Positions 1 through 5,970 of a stretch of 5,976 bases of DNA are shown piece by piece. Numbering within the stretch: the stretch's first letter is position 1; every line of letters starts with the position of its first letter. A program made the position numbers and the translations under genes. The DNA comes from Bifidobacterium breve. Its GTDB lineage: Bacteria > Actinomycetota > Thermoleophilia > Miltoncostaeales > Miltoncostaeaceae. The notes below the pieces were generated by a model. It searched no databases, was not told the origin of the DNA, and saw only the letters and a list, made by a program, of their open reading frames with translations. The stretch lies in assembly GCA_945876305.1 (NCBI GenBank), contig CAMCOB010000083.1:1-5976 (forward strand). The letters are read 5' to 3'.

Positions 1-407
1 CCGGGGGTGTCGATGAGGGTCACGATCGGCATTCCCATGCGGTTTGCGATCTCCATCACGCGCATCGACTTGCGATAGCCCTCGGGGCTCGCCATGCCGA
101 AGTTGCGATAGGTGCGCTCGTTGGTGTCACGGCCCTTCTGCTGACCCACAAACGCCACGGCGCGGTCGTTGAACCGGCCGAAGCCGGCGACCATCGCCGG
201 GTCGTCGCCAAAGAGGCGGTCACCGTGCATCTCCTCAAAGTCGGAGGTGATGCGGTTGATGTAGTCGAGCGTGTAGGGCCGCTCGGCATGGCGGGCGAGC
301 TGGATGCTGGCCCACAGATCCTCGTCCACCTGGACGCCCGACGATCGCCCGAGCTTGCCGGTGACGCGCCGCACAAACGACGGGCCGTCTGGCTTTCCGC
401 CGCTCAC
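1..407 (-). CDS. accA: Acetyl-CoA carboxylase carboxyltransferase subunit alpha, N-terminal part (cut by window edge)
   Basis: AccA pairs with AccD to form the carboxyltransferase that moves the carboxyl group from carboxybiotin to acetyl-CoA, giving malonyl-CoA in the cytoplasm. About 135 residues are visible before the gene runs off the left edge. Recognisable AccA segments, in order, are LARHAERPYTLDYI (residues 38-50), HGDRLFGDDPAMV (61-73), GQQKGRDTNERTYRNFGM (88-105), SPEGYRKSMRVMEIA (107-121) and PIVTLIDTP at the edge. The start is GTG at 407-405. It overlaps the accD stop as GTGA, and an in-frame TAA at 428-426 leaves no earlier start. No clear Shine-Dalgarno sequence precedes it, which fits translation coupled to accD. 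Compared with E. coli AccA (from memory), the ARH motif lies about 29 residues nearer the N terminus, so the N-terminal helical extension is short or absent. Confidence 0.95.
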   Translation of the reverse strand, partial: MSGGKPDGPSFVRRVTGKLGRSSGVQVDEDLWASIQLARHAERPYTLDYINRITSDFEEMHGDRLFGDDPAMVAGFGRFNDRAVAFVGQQKGRDTNERTYRNFGMASPEGYRKSMRVMEIANRMGMPIVTLIDTP

Positions 408-1420
408 GCTGCAGGCCCGTCGTCGTTACCGCTGCCGGGGCGAATGCGGCCCAAGATCTTGCCCGGAAGGGATGGCAGCGACTGCGCTACGCGCCCCACC
501 CGCTCAGCCCCGCCCTGTGCCCATCCGGGGGGAGCGGCCACCAGCGCCTCGCCGTCGGGTGGCGCCAAGATGTGCAGCACGCGCCCAATACGGGCAGCCA
601 GTTCGCGGCGGTCCACCACGGCATCCACCTGCCCGTTGGCCAGCTGACGTTCCGCACGACCAAAGTCGGCGGGCAGCACCTCACGAGTGGTCTCTTCAAT
701 TACCCGGGGACCACTGAATGCGATCAGTGCGCCGGGCTCGGCGTACGTCACGTCGCCGAGTGACGCAAACGATGCCCACACACCACCGGTGGTGGGGTGG
801 GCAAGAATCATGATGACGGGCACCTGCGCCTCGGCCAGAGCATCGAGGGCGATAACGGTCTTGGCCATCTGCATCAGCGCAAGCGTGCCCTCCTGCATGC
901 GAGCGCCACCGGACGACGACAGGATGATGAGCGGGATGCCCTTCTGCGCAGCGTGCTCGCACGCCCGGGCCAGCTTCTCGCCAACCACCGCGCCCATCGA
1001 ACCGCCCATGAACGAGAAGTCCATGATCGCGGCGACACACGGCACGCGGCGCACCTCGATCTCGGCGCACACGACCGCCTCGTTCATGCCCGTCTTGGTC
1101 TCGGCCTCACGAATGCGATCGACGTAGGGCTTGAGGTCGGTGAACTGCAGCGGGTCGGCGGCGCGCAGGTCTGACCACAGTTCCACGTAGCCGCCCGGCT
1201 CACCGAGCTGCTCCAGGCGCTCGCGGGCCGTCACCGGGAAGTGGTGGCCGCACGCCGGGCACACACGCAGATTGCGGTGCATCTCGTCGCCCGAGTAATG
1301 GCTGTCGCACTTGGGGCAGGTGCTCGCATCGCTCGCGATCCGGCGCGGGCGGTCCTGTCGGTGCCCGAGATGCCGGAGGCGATCAATAGACACCGTGATG
1401 TTGCGGCCGACGCGACTCAT
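404..1420 (-). CDS. accD: Acetyl-CoA carboxylase carboxyltransferase subunit beta, zinc-finger type
   Basis: This is the beta subunit of the acetyl-CoA carboxylase carboxyltransferase and works with AccA in malonyl-CoA synthesis. From the ATG at 1420 it is 338 residues long. A four-cysteine zinc ribbon is visible (C35, C38, C54, C57; CPKC and CPAC), followed by crotonase-fold motifs: MGGSMGAVVGEK (137-148), SSSGGARMQEG (168-178), PTTGGV (209-214) and FSGPRVIEETTREVLP (235-250). A proline/glycine-rich tail of about 50 residues follows the conserved core. The frame is open upstream to a TTG at 1468, but the ATG at 1420 is preferred. It forms an ATGA overlap with the phosphatase stop, and it puts the zinc cysteines close to their E. 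coli positions (27, 30, 46, 49, from memory). The TTG start would overlap the upstream gene by about 50 bases. No good Shine-Dalgarno sequence lies just before the ATG, so reinitiation after the upstream stop is likely. Its own stop overlaps the accA start. Confidence 0.96.
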   Translation of the reverse strand: MSRVGRNITVSIDRLRHLGHRQDRPRRIASDASTCPKCDSHYSGDEMHRNLRVCPACGHHFPVTARERLEQLGEPGGYVELWSDLRAADPLQFTDLKPYVDRIREAETKTGMNEAVVCAEIEVRRVPCVAAIMDFSFMGGSMGAVVGEKLARACEHAAQKGIPLIILSSSGGARMQEGTLALMQMAKTVIALDALAEAQVPVIMILAHPTTGGVWASFASLGDVTYAEPGALIAFSGPRVIEETTREVLPADFGRAERQLANGQVDAVVDRRELAARIGRVLHILAPPDGEALVAAPPGWAQGGAERVGRVAQSLPSLPGKILGRIRPGSGNDDGPAA

Positions 1421-2028
1421 CTGGGGCCGATCATGCCATGTACCCCTACCGAACGTGACGCGAGCCAATCCTCAATCGCCCTGCGGTATGCCGGCACGAT
1501 GCGGCCCTCGTGACGATTCTCCAGCAACTCCTGTGCCGCAACCTCTGGTGCACGGCCCCTCAGCCGCAGCACCGCATAGGCCACCATCATCGAACGGCGC
1601 CTGCCTCGCTGGCAGTGGATCAGCACGCGGGCGTGCGGGTCGTCCTCAAGCCAGCGGGCCGCCATCTCGGCCGCATCGGCCCACTTTGCGGGGGGCTGAT
1701 GACGCCCGTGGTCCCACATGGGCGCAACGGCCACGTTCGTAGCGCCAAACAACTGCTTTTCGGCTGAGAGGTCCTGGCTGAAGGTCGTCTGGGGGCGTGC
1801 GCGGCAGTTGACCACGTGGGTCACGCCCTCCCGGGCAAGCACCAACAGGCTCGCCGGCGTGGGGATGCTGCCGATCGCGATGCGTTCATCACCAATCCAC
1901 GTCCACGGGCGGGTCTTGGTGCCCGGGCCGTAAATGCGATTGGTGAACCGAAACCAGATCTCCCGGGCGAACGTGGTTCCCGCACGCGCGCGGCCCATCG
2001 GCGGCTGGTGGGCGCGGTTCGACGTCAC
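1417..2028 (-). CDS. Dual-specificity-type (Cys-based) phosphatase embedded in the fatty-acid operon
   Basis: This 203-residue protein carries the cysteine-phosphatase signature HC-X5-R-S as HCQRGRRRS (138-146), with nucleophile C139 and phosphate-binding R145. A likely general acid, D106 in MWDHG, lies 33 residues before the cysteine, the usual spacing in dual-specificity phosphatases. The earlier IGSIPTPASLLVLAREGVTH segment (52-71) followed by VVNC matches the family's N-terminal alpha/beta layout, and VPAYRRAIEDWL (178-189) looks like its last helix. No signal peptide or clear membrane helix is seen, so it is probably cytoplasmic, though the aromatic and basic N terminus (20-32) could touch a membrane. 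The start is GTG at 2028, overlapping the fabF stop as GTGA, with GGGAG four bases upstream. Its stop overlaps accD. The substrate is unknown: a phosphoprotein, or a lipid phosphate as for PTPMT1-type relatives. The link to lipid metabolism is inferred from position only. Confidence 0.88.
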   Translation of the reverse strand: MTSNRAHQPPMGRARAGTTFAREIWFRFTNRIYGPGTKTRPWTWIGDERIAIGSIPTPASLLVLAREGVTHVVNCRARPQTTFSQDLSAEKQLFGATNVAVAPMWDHGRHQPPAKWADAAEMAARWLEDDPHARVLIHCQRGRRRSMMVAYAVLRLRGRAPEVAAQELLENRHEGRIVPAYRRAIEDWLASRSVGVHGMIGPR

Positions 2029-3296
2029 CGCACTCCCGCGCGCTGAAAGGCCAGGGTGGCGTTGTGGCCACCAAAGCCGAATACGTTCGACAGCGCCGCG
2101 TCCACCGTTGCCGTGCGGGCTTCGTTGATCACGTGGTCAACACCCGCGCAGTCGGGGTCGAGCTCGCTCAGATTGATCGTGGGGGGCACGATGCCGTGCT
2201 TGATGGACAGCGCGGTGAGTGCGCCCTCCAGCGCTCCGGCAGCCCCCAGGCAGTGCCCATGCATCGACTTTGTGCTGCTCACCATTGTGCGCGCCGCCAG
2301 CTCGTCGCCAAACGCCCGCCTGATCACGCGGATCTCCGACGGGTCGCCCACCGGCGTCGAGGTGCCATGCGCATTGATGTAATCGATGTCGGATGGCTCC
2401 AGGTCGGCGTCGGCGAGCGCCATCAGCATCGCGTTGGCCGGGCCGGCACCGGTGGGGTCGGGCTCGGTGATGTGGTGTGCGTCGCCCGACAGGCCATATC
2501 CCACGATCTCGCACACGATGTCGGCTCCGCGGGCCTCGGCGCGCTCTTTCTCCTCCAGCACCAGCACTGCGCCAGCCTCTCCCATTACAAAGCCGTCGCG
2601 GCCGATGTCAAACGGGCGGCTCGCCGTGCCCGGGTCGTCGTTACGCGTCGACAGGGCCTTCATTGCATTGAAGCCCACGATCCCCACGTAGGTGACCGCA
2701 GCCTCGGCACCGCCGGCAAACATCACGTCGGCGCGGCCCAGGCGGATCTGATCAAAGGCATCGCCAATGGCGTGGTTGGCCGATGCACAGGCGGTGGTGG
2801 CACACGAGAGCGGGCCCTGAAACCCCAGGTCCATCGACGCCTGCGCTCCCGCCATGTTCGCGATGATCATCGGGATGAACAGCGGGCTCACCCGGTCGGC
2901 GCCGCGGTCACGGCACACCACAACCTGCTGGTAGAAGGTCTCGATACCACCGATGCCGCTGCCGATCATCACGCCAATGCGATCCCTGGCGGCAGTGCCC
3001 TCCACGCCCGAGTCGTCGAGGGCCAGGCGGCTTGCCGCCACTGCCAGCTGCGAAAACCGGTCCATGCGCCGCGCGGCACGTCGCTCCACGAAGTCGGTGG
3101 GCTCAAAGCCCGGCACCTCGCACGCGAAGTGCGTCTCGCACTCCGAGGAGTCGAAGCTCGTAATGGTGGCCGAGGTGGATCGCCCGGAGATGGCGCCATC
3201 CCACGCAGCCTCACGACCAATGCCAAATGGGGTCACCAGACCGATGCCCGTGACCACCACCCTGCGCAACTTGCCATCCTGAATGAGCCTGCTCAT
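2025..3296 (-). CDS. fabF: 3-oxoacyl-ACP synthase II (beta-ketoacyl-ACP synthase, KAS II)
   Basis: FabF is the elongation condensing enzyme: it joins an acyl chain carried on its active cysteine to malonyl-ACP with loss of CO2. The protein is 423 residues, slightly longer than the roughly 413 usual for the family. The full thiolase-fold catalytic set is visible: C170 in TTACASANHA, H310 in NAHGTSTPVGD, K343 and H348 in KSMHGHCLGAAGA, and the closing FGFGGHNATL (405-414). All sit 7-8 residues later than in E. coli FabF (C163, H303, K335, H340, from memory), explained by an N-terminal extension before RRVVVTGIG. The two-histidine, KSM-type signature favours KAS II over an initiation enzyme. The start is ATG at 3296, with GGGAG five bases upstream. 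It is separated from fabG by 12 bases, the only non-overlapping junction in the operon. Its TGA stop overlaps the phosphatase start. Confidence 0.97.
   Translation of the reverse strand: MSRLIQDGKLRRVVVTGIGLVTPFGIGREAAWDGAISGRSTSATITSFDSSECETHFACEVPGFEPTDFVERRAARRMDRFSQLAVAASRLALDDSGVEGTAARDRIGVMIGSGIGGIETFYQQVVVCRDRGADRVSPLFIPMIIANMAGAQASMDLGFQGPLSCATTACASANHAIGDAFDQIRLGRADVMFAGGAEAAVTYVGIVGFNAMKALSTRNDDPGTASRPFDIGRDGFVMGEAGAVLVLEEKERAEARGADIVCEIVGYGLSGDAHHITEPDPTGAGPANAMLMALADADLEPSDIDYINAHGTSTPVGDPSEIRVIRRAFGDELAARTMVSSTKSMHGHCLGAAGALEGALTALSIKHGIVPPTINLSELDPDCAGVDHVINEARTATVDAALSNVFGFGGHNATLAFQRAGVR
2033..2037 (-). promoter_or_regulatory. Probable ribosome binding site of the phosphatase gene
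   Basis: GGGAG, read on the minus strand inside the last codons of fabF, is followed after four bases by the GTG at 2028. The spacing is on the short side, but together with the GTGA overlap it supports that start. Confidence 0.5.
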
Positions 3297-3301
3297 TGGT
3301 T

Positions 3302-3306
3302 CTCCC
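3302..3306 (-). promoter_or_regulatory. Ribosome binding site of fabF
   Basis: GGGAG is read on the minus strand within the 12-base fabG-fabF spacer, five bases before the ATG at 3296. It supports this ATG, and therefore the short N-terminal extension of FabF. It is the only Shine-Dalgarno site in the window that lies between genes rather than inside the upstream coding sequence. Confidence 0.7.
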
Positions 3307-3308
3307 GC

Positions 3309-4040
3309 CTACATCGCCAGGCCGCCATCAACCGGGATGACCGTCCCGGTGATGAACGCAGCCGCGTCGGTGCAGAGAAACGCCACGAGTGCCGCGACGT
3401 CCTCAGGTGTTCCGAGCCGCTGGAGCGGCGTGTGCGACATCAGCTGCTCGCGCACGTCGTCCGGCAACCCGGCGGTCATGTCGGTGACGATGTATCCCGG
3501 CGCCACCGCGTTTGCGCGTACCCCGCGCGAGCCCGCCTCCTTCGCGAGCGACTTCACGAGCCCGATCACGCCGGCCTTGGCCGCCGCGTAGTTCACCTGG
3601 CCCGCATTCCCCATCATCCCGACCACGCTCGAGATCGCAACAATGCTGCCGCTACGGCGCTTCATCATGCCCCGCAGTGCAGCGCGCGCGGTGAAGAACG
3701 AGCCCGAGAGGTTCGTGCCGATCACCGCGTCCCAGTCGTCGTCGGTCATGCGCATCATCAGGCCATCACGGGTGATTCCCGCGTTCAGCACCAGCGCATC
3801 AAGCGGTCCCAGCGCCTCTTCGGTGCCGGTCACCATTGCCTCGGCAGCGGCGGAATCGGAGATGTCGCCCTGCACCACGTGCGCCCGGCGACCCAGTGCC
3901 TCAATCGCCTCGGCGGTCGCCGTTGCGCCGGTCTGATCCGAGACGTACCCCACGCCCACGTCGTAACCCGCGGTGGCGAGGGCCAGTGCGCATGCCGCAC
4001 CGATCCCCCTGCTTGCACCCGTTACCAGTGCCGTGCTCAT
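3309..4040 (-). CDS. fabG: 3-oxoacyl-ACP reductase (NADPH-dependent, short-chain dehydrogenase family)
   Basis: FabG reduces 3-ketoacyl-ACP to 3-hydroxyacyl-ACP with NADPH, the first reduction of each elongation cycle. The 243 residues match the family length closely. The Rossmann nucleotide site TGASRGIG is at 7-14, the LNAG motif at 85-88, and the catalytic tetrad N110, S138, Y151 and K155 (NYAAAK at 150-155) has the same numbering as E. coli FabG (from memory). PGYIVTDMT (181-189) and the C-terminal TGTVIPVDGG (231-240) are typical of FabG. The start is ATG at 4040, which overlaps the fabD stop as ATGA and is preceded by a very strong Shine-Dalgarno sequence. The stop is TAG, the only non-TGA stop among the genes that end in this window. 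Context within fabH-fabD-fabG-fabF makes the fatty-acid role far more likely than another short-chain dehydrogenase activity. Confidence 0.97.
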   Translation of the reverse strand: MSTALVTGASRGIGAACALALATAGYDVGVGYVSDQTGATATAEAIEALGRRAHVVQGDISDSAAAEAMVTGTEEALGPLDALVLNAGITRDGLMMRMTDDDWDAVIGTNLSGSFFTARAALRGMMKRRSGSIVAISSVVGMMGNAGQVNYAAAKAGVIGLVKSLAKEAGSRGVRANAVAPGYIVTDMTAGLPDDVREQLMSHTPLQRLGTPEDVAALVAFLCTDAAAFITGTVIPVDGGLAM

Positions 4041-4948
4041 GCCATCACCTCCGAGATTCCCGCCAGATCATCGGGCCCCGAGATCTGGTGCAGCGACGCG
4101 TCCCGCTTAATCCGCTTCACCAGCCCCGACAGCACCCGGCCGGGGCCCAACTCGACGAAGGTCGTGGCACCCGTCGCAAGCGCAACGTCCACCGCCTCAC
4201 CAAATCGTACCGGCGACGTGAGCTGATCGAGCAGCACCGCACGCATGCGGTCTGCAGGCTCCACGAGCGCGGTGGTGGTGCACAAAAAGGCAGGCGAGGG
4301 TGGTGTTGGGTCCCATGCCTCAAGCGCGGGCACGAGGCGGTGCGATGCGGGTGCCATCAATGGGCTGTGAAACGCGCCGCCCACCTTCAGTTGGGTGGCC
4401 TTCACCCCTCGCTCGCCCGCGAGGGCCAGCAGTCGTGCGATGCCGTCAACCGTGCCCGATGCCACGACCTGCCCCGGGCAGTTGTAGTTGGCGGGCCACA
4501 CATCACCAACCTCCTCACACAGTGCCTGCACCTGCTCGTCCGACTGCCCGAGCACCGCGGCCATCGTGCCCGGGCGATCCTCCCCGGCAGCCTGCATGGC
4601 CGCACCGCGCTCGCCCACCAGACGAAGCGCCTCATCAAATCCAATGGACCCGCAGGCCACCAGGGCCGAGTATTCGCCCAGCGAGTGGCCGAGCGCCACA
4701 TCGCCGCGCAGCCCGTGCTCCTCTGCCACGCGCAGGCACGCGACGCTCATGGTGAGAATGGCGGGCTGGCACACGTCGGTGCGCACCAAGTCGGCCTCGG
4801 GGCCCTCAAAGATGATCTTCGTGATGTCGTAGCCCAGGGCGTCGTTGGCCTCGGCAAAGGTGGCTGCCGCCGTGGGGTGCGCCTCGCACAGGTCGCGCCC
4901 CATTCCCACCTGCTGGGCACCCTGACCCGGAAAGAGCAGGGCGATCAC
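4037..4948 (-). CDS. fabD: Malonyl-CoA:ACP transacylase
   Basis: FabD transfers the malonyl group from malonyl-CoA to the phosphopantetheine arm of ACP, linking the carboxylase to the chain-building enzymes. From the GTG at 4948 it is 303 residues, within the usual range. The N-terminal LLFPGQGAQ motif (4-12) comes early, as in E. coli FabD. The nucleophile S89 lies in GHSLGEYSALVACG (87-100), R114 in GERGAAMQ binds the malonyl carboxylate, and H194 in AFHSPLM is the catalytic base. VELGPGRVLSGL (265-276) is the conserved C-terminal loop. A TTG at 4963 in the same frame would add five residues. The GTG is preferred because it overlaps the fabH stop as GTGA and has GGGAG eight bases upstream, a site that would fall inside the longer version. 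Its stop overlaps the fabG start. Confidence 0.96.
   Translation of the reverse strand: MIALLFPGQGAQQVGMGRDLCEAHPTAAATFAEANDALGYDITKIIFEGPEADLVRTDVCQPAILTMSVACLRVAEEHGLRGDVALGHSLGEYSALVACGSIGFDEALRLVGERGAAMQAAGEDRPGTMAAVLGQSDEQVQALCEEVGDVWPANYNCPGQVVASGTVDGIARLLALAGERGVKATQLKVGGAFHSPLMAPASHRLVPALEAWDPTPPSPAFLCTTTALVEPADRMRAVLLDQLTSPVRFGEAVDVALATGATTFVELGPGRVLSGLVKRIKRDASLHQISGPDDLAGISEVMA
4045..4052 (-). promoter_or_regulatory. Strong ribosome binding site of fabG inside the end of fabD
   Basis: GGAGGTGA, read on the minus strand, is an eight-base perfect complement to the usual anti-Shine-Dalgarno sequence. Its GGAGG core ends seven bases before the fabG ATG at 4040. It lies in the last codons of fabD (Ser-Glu-Val-Met). 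It fixes the fabG start and suggests that fabG is translated more strongly than its neighbours, whose sites are weaker. Confidence 0.8.
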
Positions 4949-5970
4949 GCCCGTGGCTCCCAACGAACCAACGCTGCGCCCCAGGTGAGCCCCGCACCAA
5001 AGCCCACCATCAGCAGCAAGTCACCCGGCGACACATTTCCCCGCTCCACGGCCTCGGCCAAGGCGATGGGGATCGACGCCGACGAGGTATTGCCGAAGCG
5101 ATCGATGTTGATGACCACCTTGTCCGGCGGAATCTCCAGCTTCTCGGCCGCATGCTGAAGAATGCGCTTATTGGCCTGATGTGCCACAAGGAGGTCGACA
5201 TCGTCGGTGGTGAGTCCGGCCTCCTGCAAGAGGCGCGTGGCCGATTCGACCATGATCCGGGTGGCAAACCGAAATACTTCGCGCCCTGCCATCTGAATAC
5301 ACAGGTCGGCGGGCTCGACACCCTCCGACCGCGCGGGACGGCGCGACCCGCCGGCGGGGATGCACAGAATGTCCTTGCCCGATCCGTCGGCGCCCAGTTC
5401 AAACCCGATTACCCCGGACCCAGGCTCCCCCTCGTCGTCCGCCTCAATCAGGGCGGCACCCGCACCATCGGCGAAGAGCACGCACGTACTGCGGTCGTTC
5501 CAGTCCACGATGCGCGACAGCGTCTCGGCACCGATCACCATCACCTTGCGGGCGAGACCCGACTCCACCATCCCGGTGGCGTGCGCAAGCCCGTACACAA
5601 ACCCGCTGCACACGGCATTGATGTCGAGCGCGGCGGCCGATGTGGCGCCCAGCTGATCGGCCACCAGCGTGGCGGTGGGCGGAAAGATGTGGTCGGGCGT
5701 GGTGGTCGCGATGATCAGCAGGTCGATGTCGGCGGCGCTCGTGCGCGTGCTGCGCAGCAATGCCTGGGCCGCTGCCAACGCCAGATCGGACGTCGCCTGA
5801 TCGTCGGCCGCGATGTGGCGCTCAGAAATTCCGGTGCGCTCGCGAATCCACTCGTCAGTGGTGTCGACCATCTTTTCAAGCTCGGCGTTTGTGAGCACCC
5901 GCTCGGGCACATACGACGCCACGCCGGTGAGGCGGGCACGGGGACGAGTGCGTCCCGTCACTGCCAGCAC
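4945..5970 (-). CDS. fabH: 3-oxoacyl-ACP synthase III (beta-ketoacyl-ACP synthase, KAS III)
   Basis: FabH starts fatty-acid synthesis by condensing an acyl-CoA primer with malonyl-ACP. The thiolase-fold catalytic triad is complete: C121 in DINAVCSGFVYG, H264 in VAHQANKRI and N294 in DRFGNTSSASIP. The N-terminal ELEKMVDTTDEWIRERTGI block (30-48) and the C-terminal GFGAGLTWGAALVRW (323-337) are family hallmarks. F96 aligns with E. coli F87, the residue that gates the primer pocket, which would fit acetyl-CoA use but does not prove it. The start is uncertain. GTG at 5970 gives 341 residues, GTG at 5961 gives 338, and the frame stays open to the window edge, so an earlier start outside is possible. 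Either visible start leaves a basic extension of about ten residues compared with E. coli FabH. The stop overlaps the fabD GTG as GTGA. Confidence 0.95.
   Translation of the reverse strand: MLAVTGRTRPRARLTGVASYVPERVLTNAELEKMVDTTDEWIRERTGISERHIAADDQATSDLALAAAQALLRSTRTSAADIDLLIIATTTPDHIFPPTATLVADQLGATSAAALDINAVCSGFVYGLAHATGMVESGLARKVMVIGAETLSRIVDWNDRSTCVLFADGAGAALIEADDEGEPGSGVIGFELGADGSGKDILCIPAGGSRRPARSEGVEPADLCIQMAGREVFRFATRIMVESATRLLQEAGLTTDDVDLLVAHQANKRILQHAAEKLEIPPDKVVINIDRFGNTSSASIPIALAEAVERGNVSPGDLLLMVGFGAGLTWGAALVRWEPRA
4957..4961 (-). promoter_or_regulatory. Ribosome binding site of fabD, deciding the GTG start
   Basis: GGGAG, read on the minus strand, lies eight bases before the GTG at 4948, within the last codons of fabH. 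It supports the GTG over the TTG at 4963-4961, which would share a base with this site. Confidence 0.6.

Noticed and set aside
56..376. Minus-strand open frame of 106 codons at the left end
   Set aside because: It is an out-of-frame shadow of accA. The accA frame gives clear carboxyltransferase motifs, while this one gives a Ser/Arg/Ala-rich sequence with none.
781..794. 14-base perfect palindrome CACCACCGGTGGTG as a possible operator or terminator
   Set aside because: It encodes the conserved HPTTGGV segment of AccD, has no spacer loop or T-tract, and lies mid-gene, so codon choice explains it.
2064..4226. Very long plus-strand open frame (about 720 codons) antisense to fabF and fabG
   Set aside because: Its translation is rich in Arg, His, Ala and Gly with no recognisable domain, and it lies opposite two certain genes. 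Long antisense frames are expected in GC-rich coding DNA.
4949..4963. TTG at 4963 as the fabD start
   Set aside because: It would overlap the GGGAG ribosome site and lengthen the overlap with fabH. The GTG at 4948 has the GTGA geometry shared by the operon and puts the FPGQG motif at the usual distance from the N terminus.
3836..5158. Plus-strand open frame of about 440 codons antisense to fabG, fabD and fabH
   Set aside because: It has the same low-complexity basic composition, spans three real genes on the other strand and shows no family motif.
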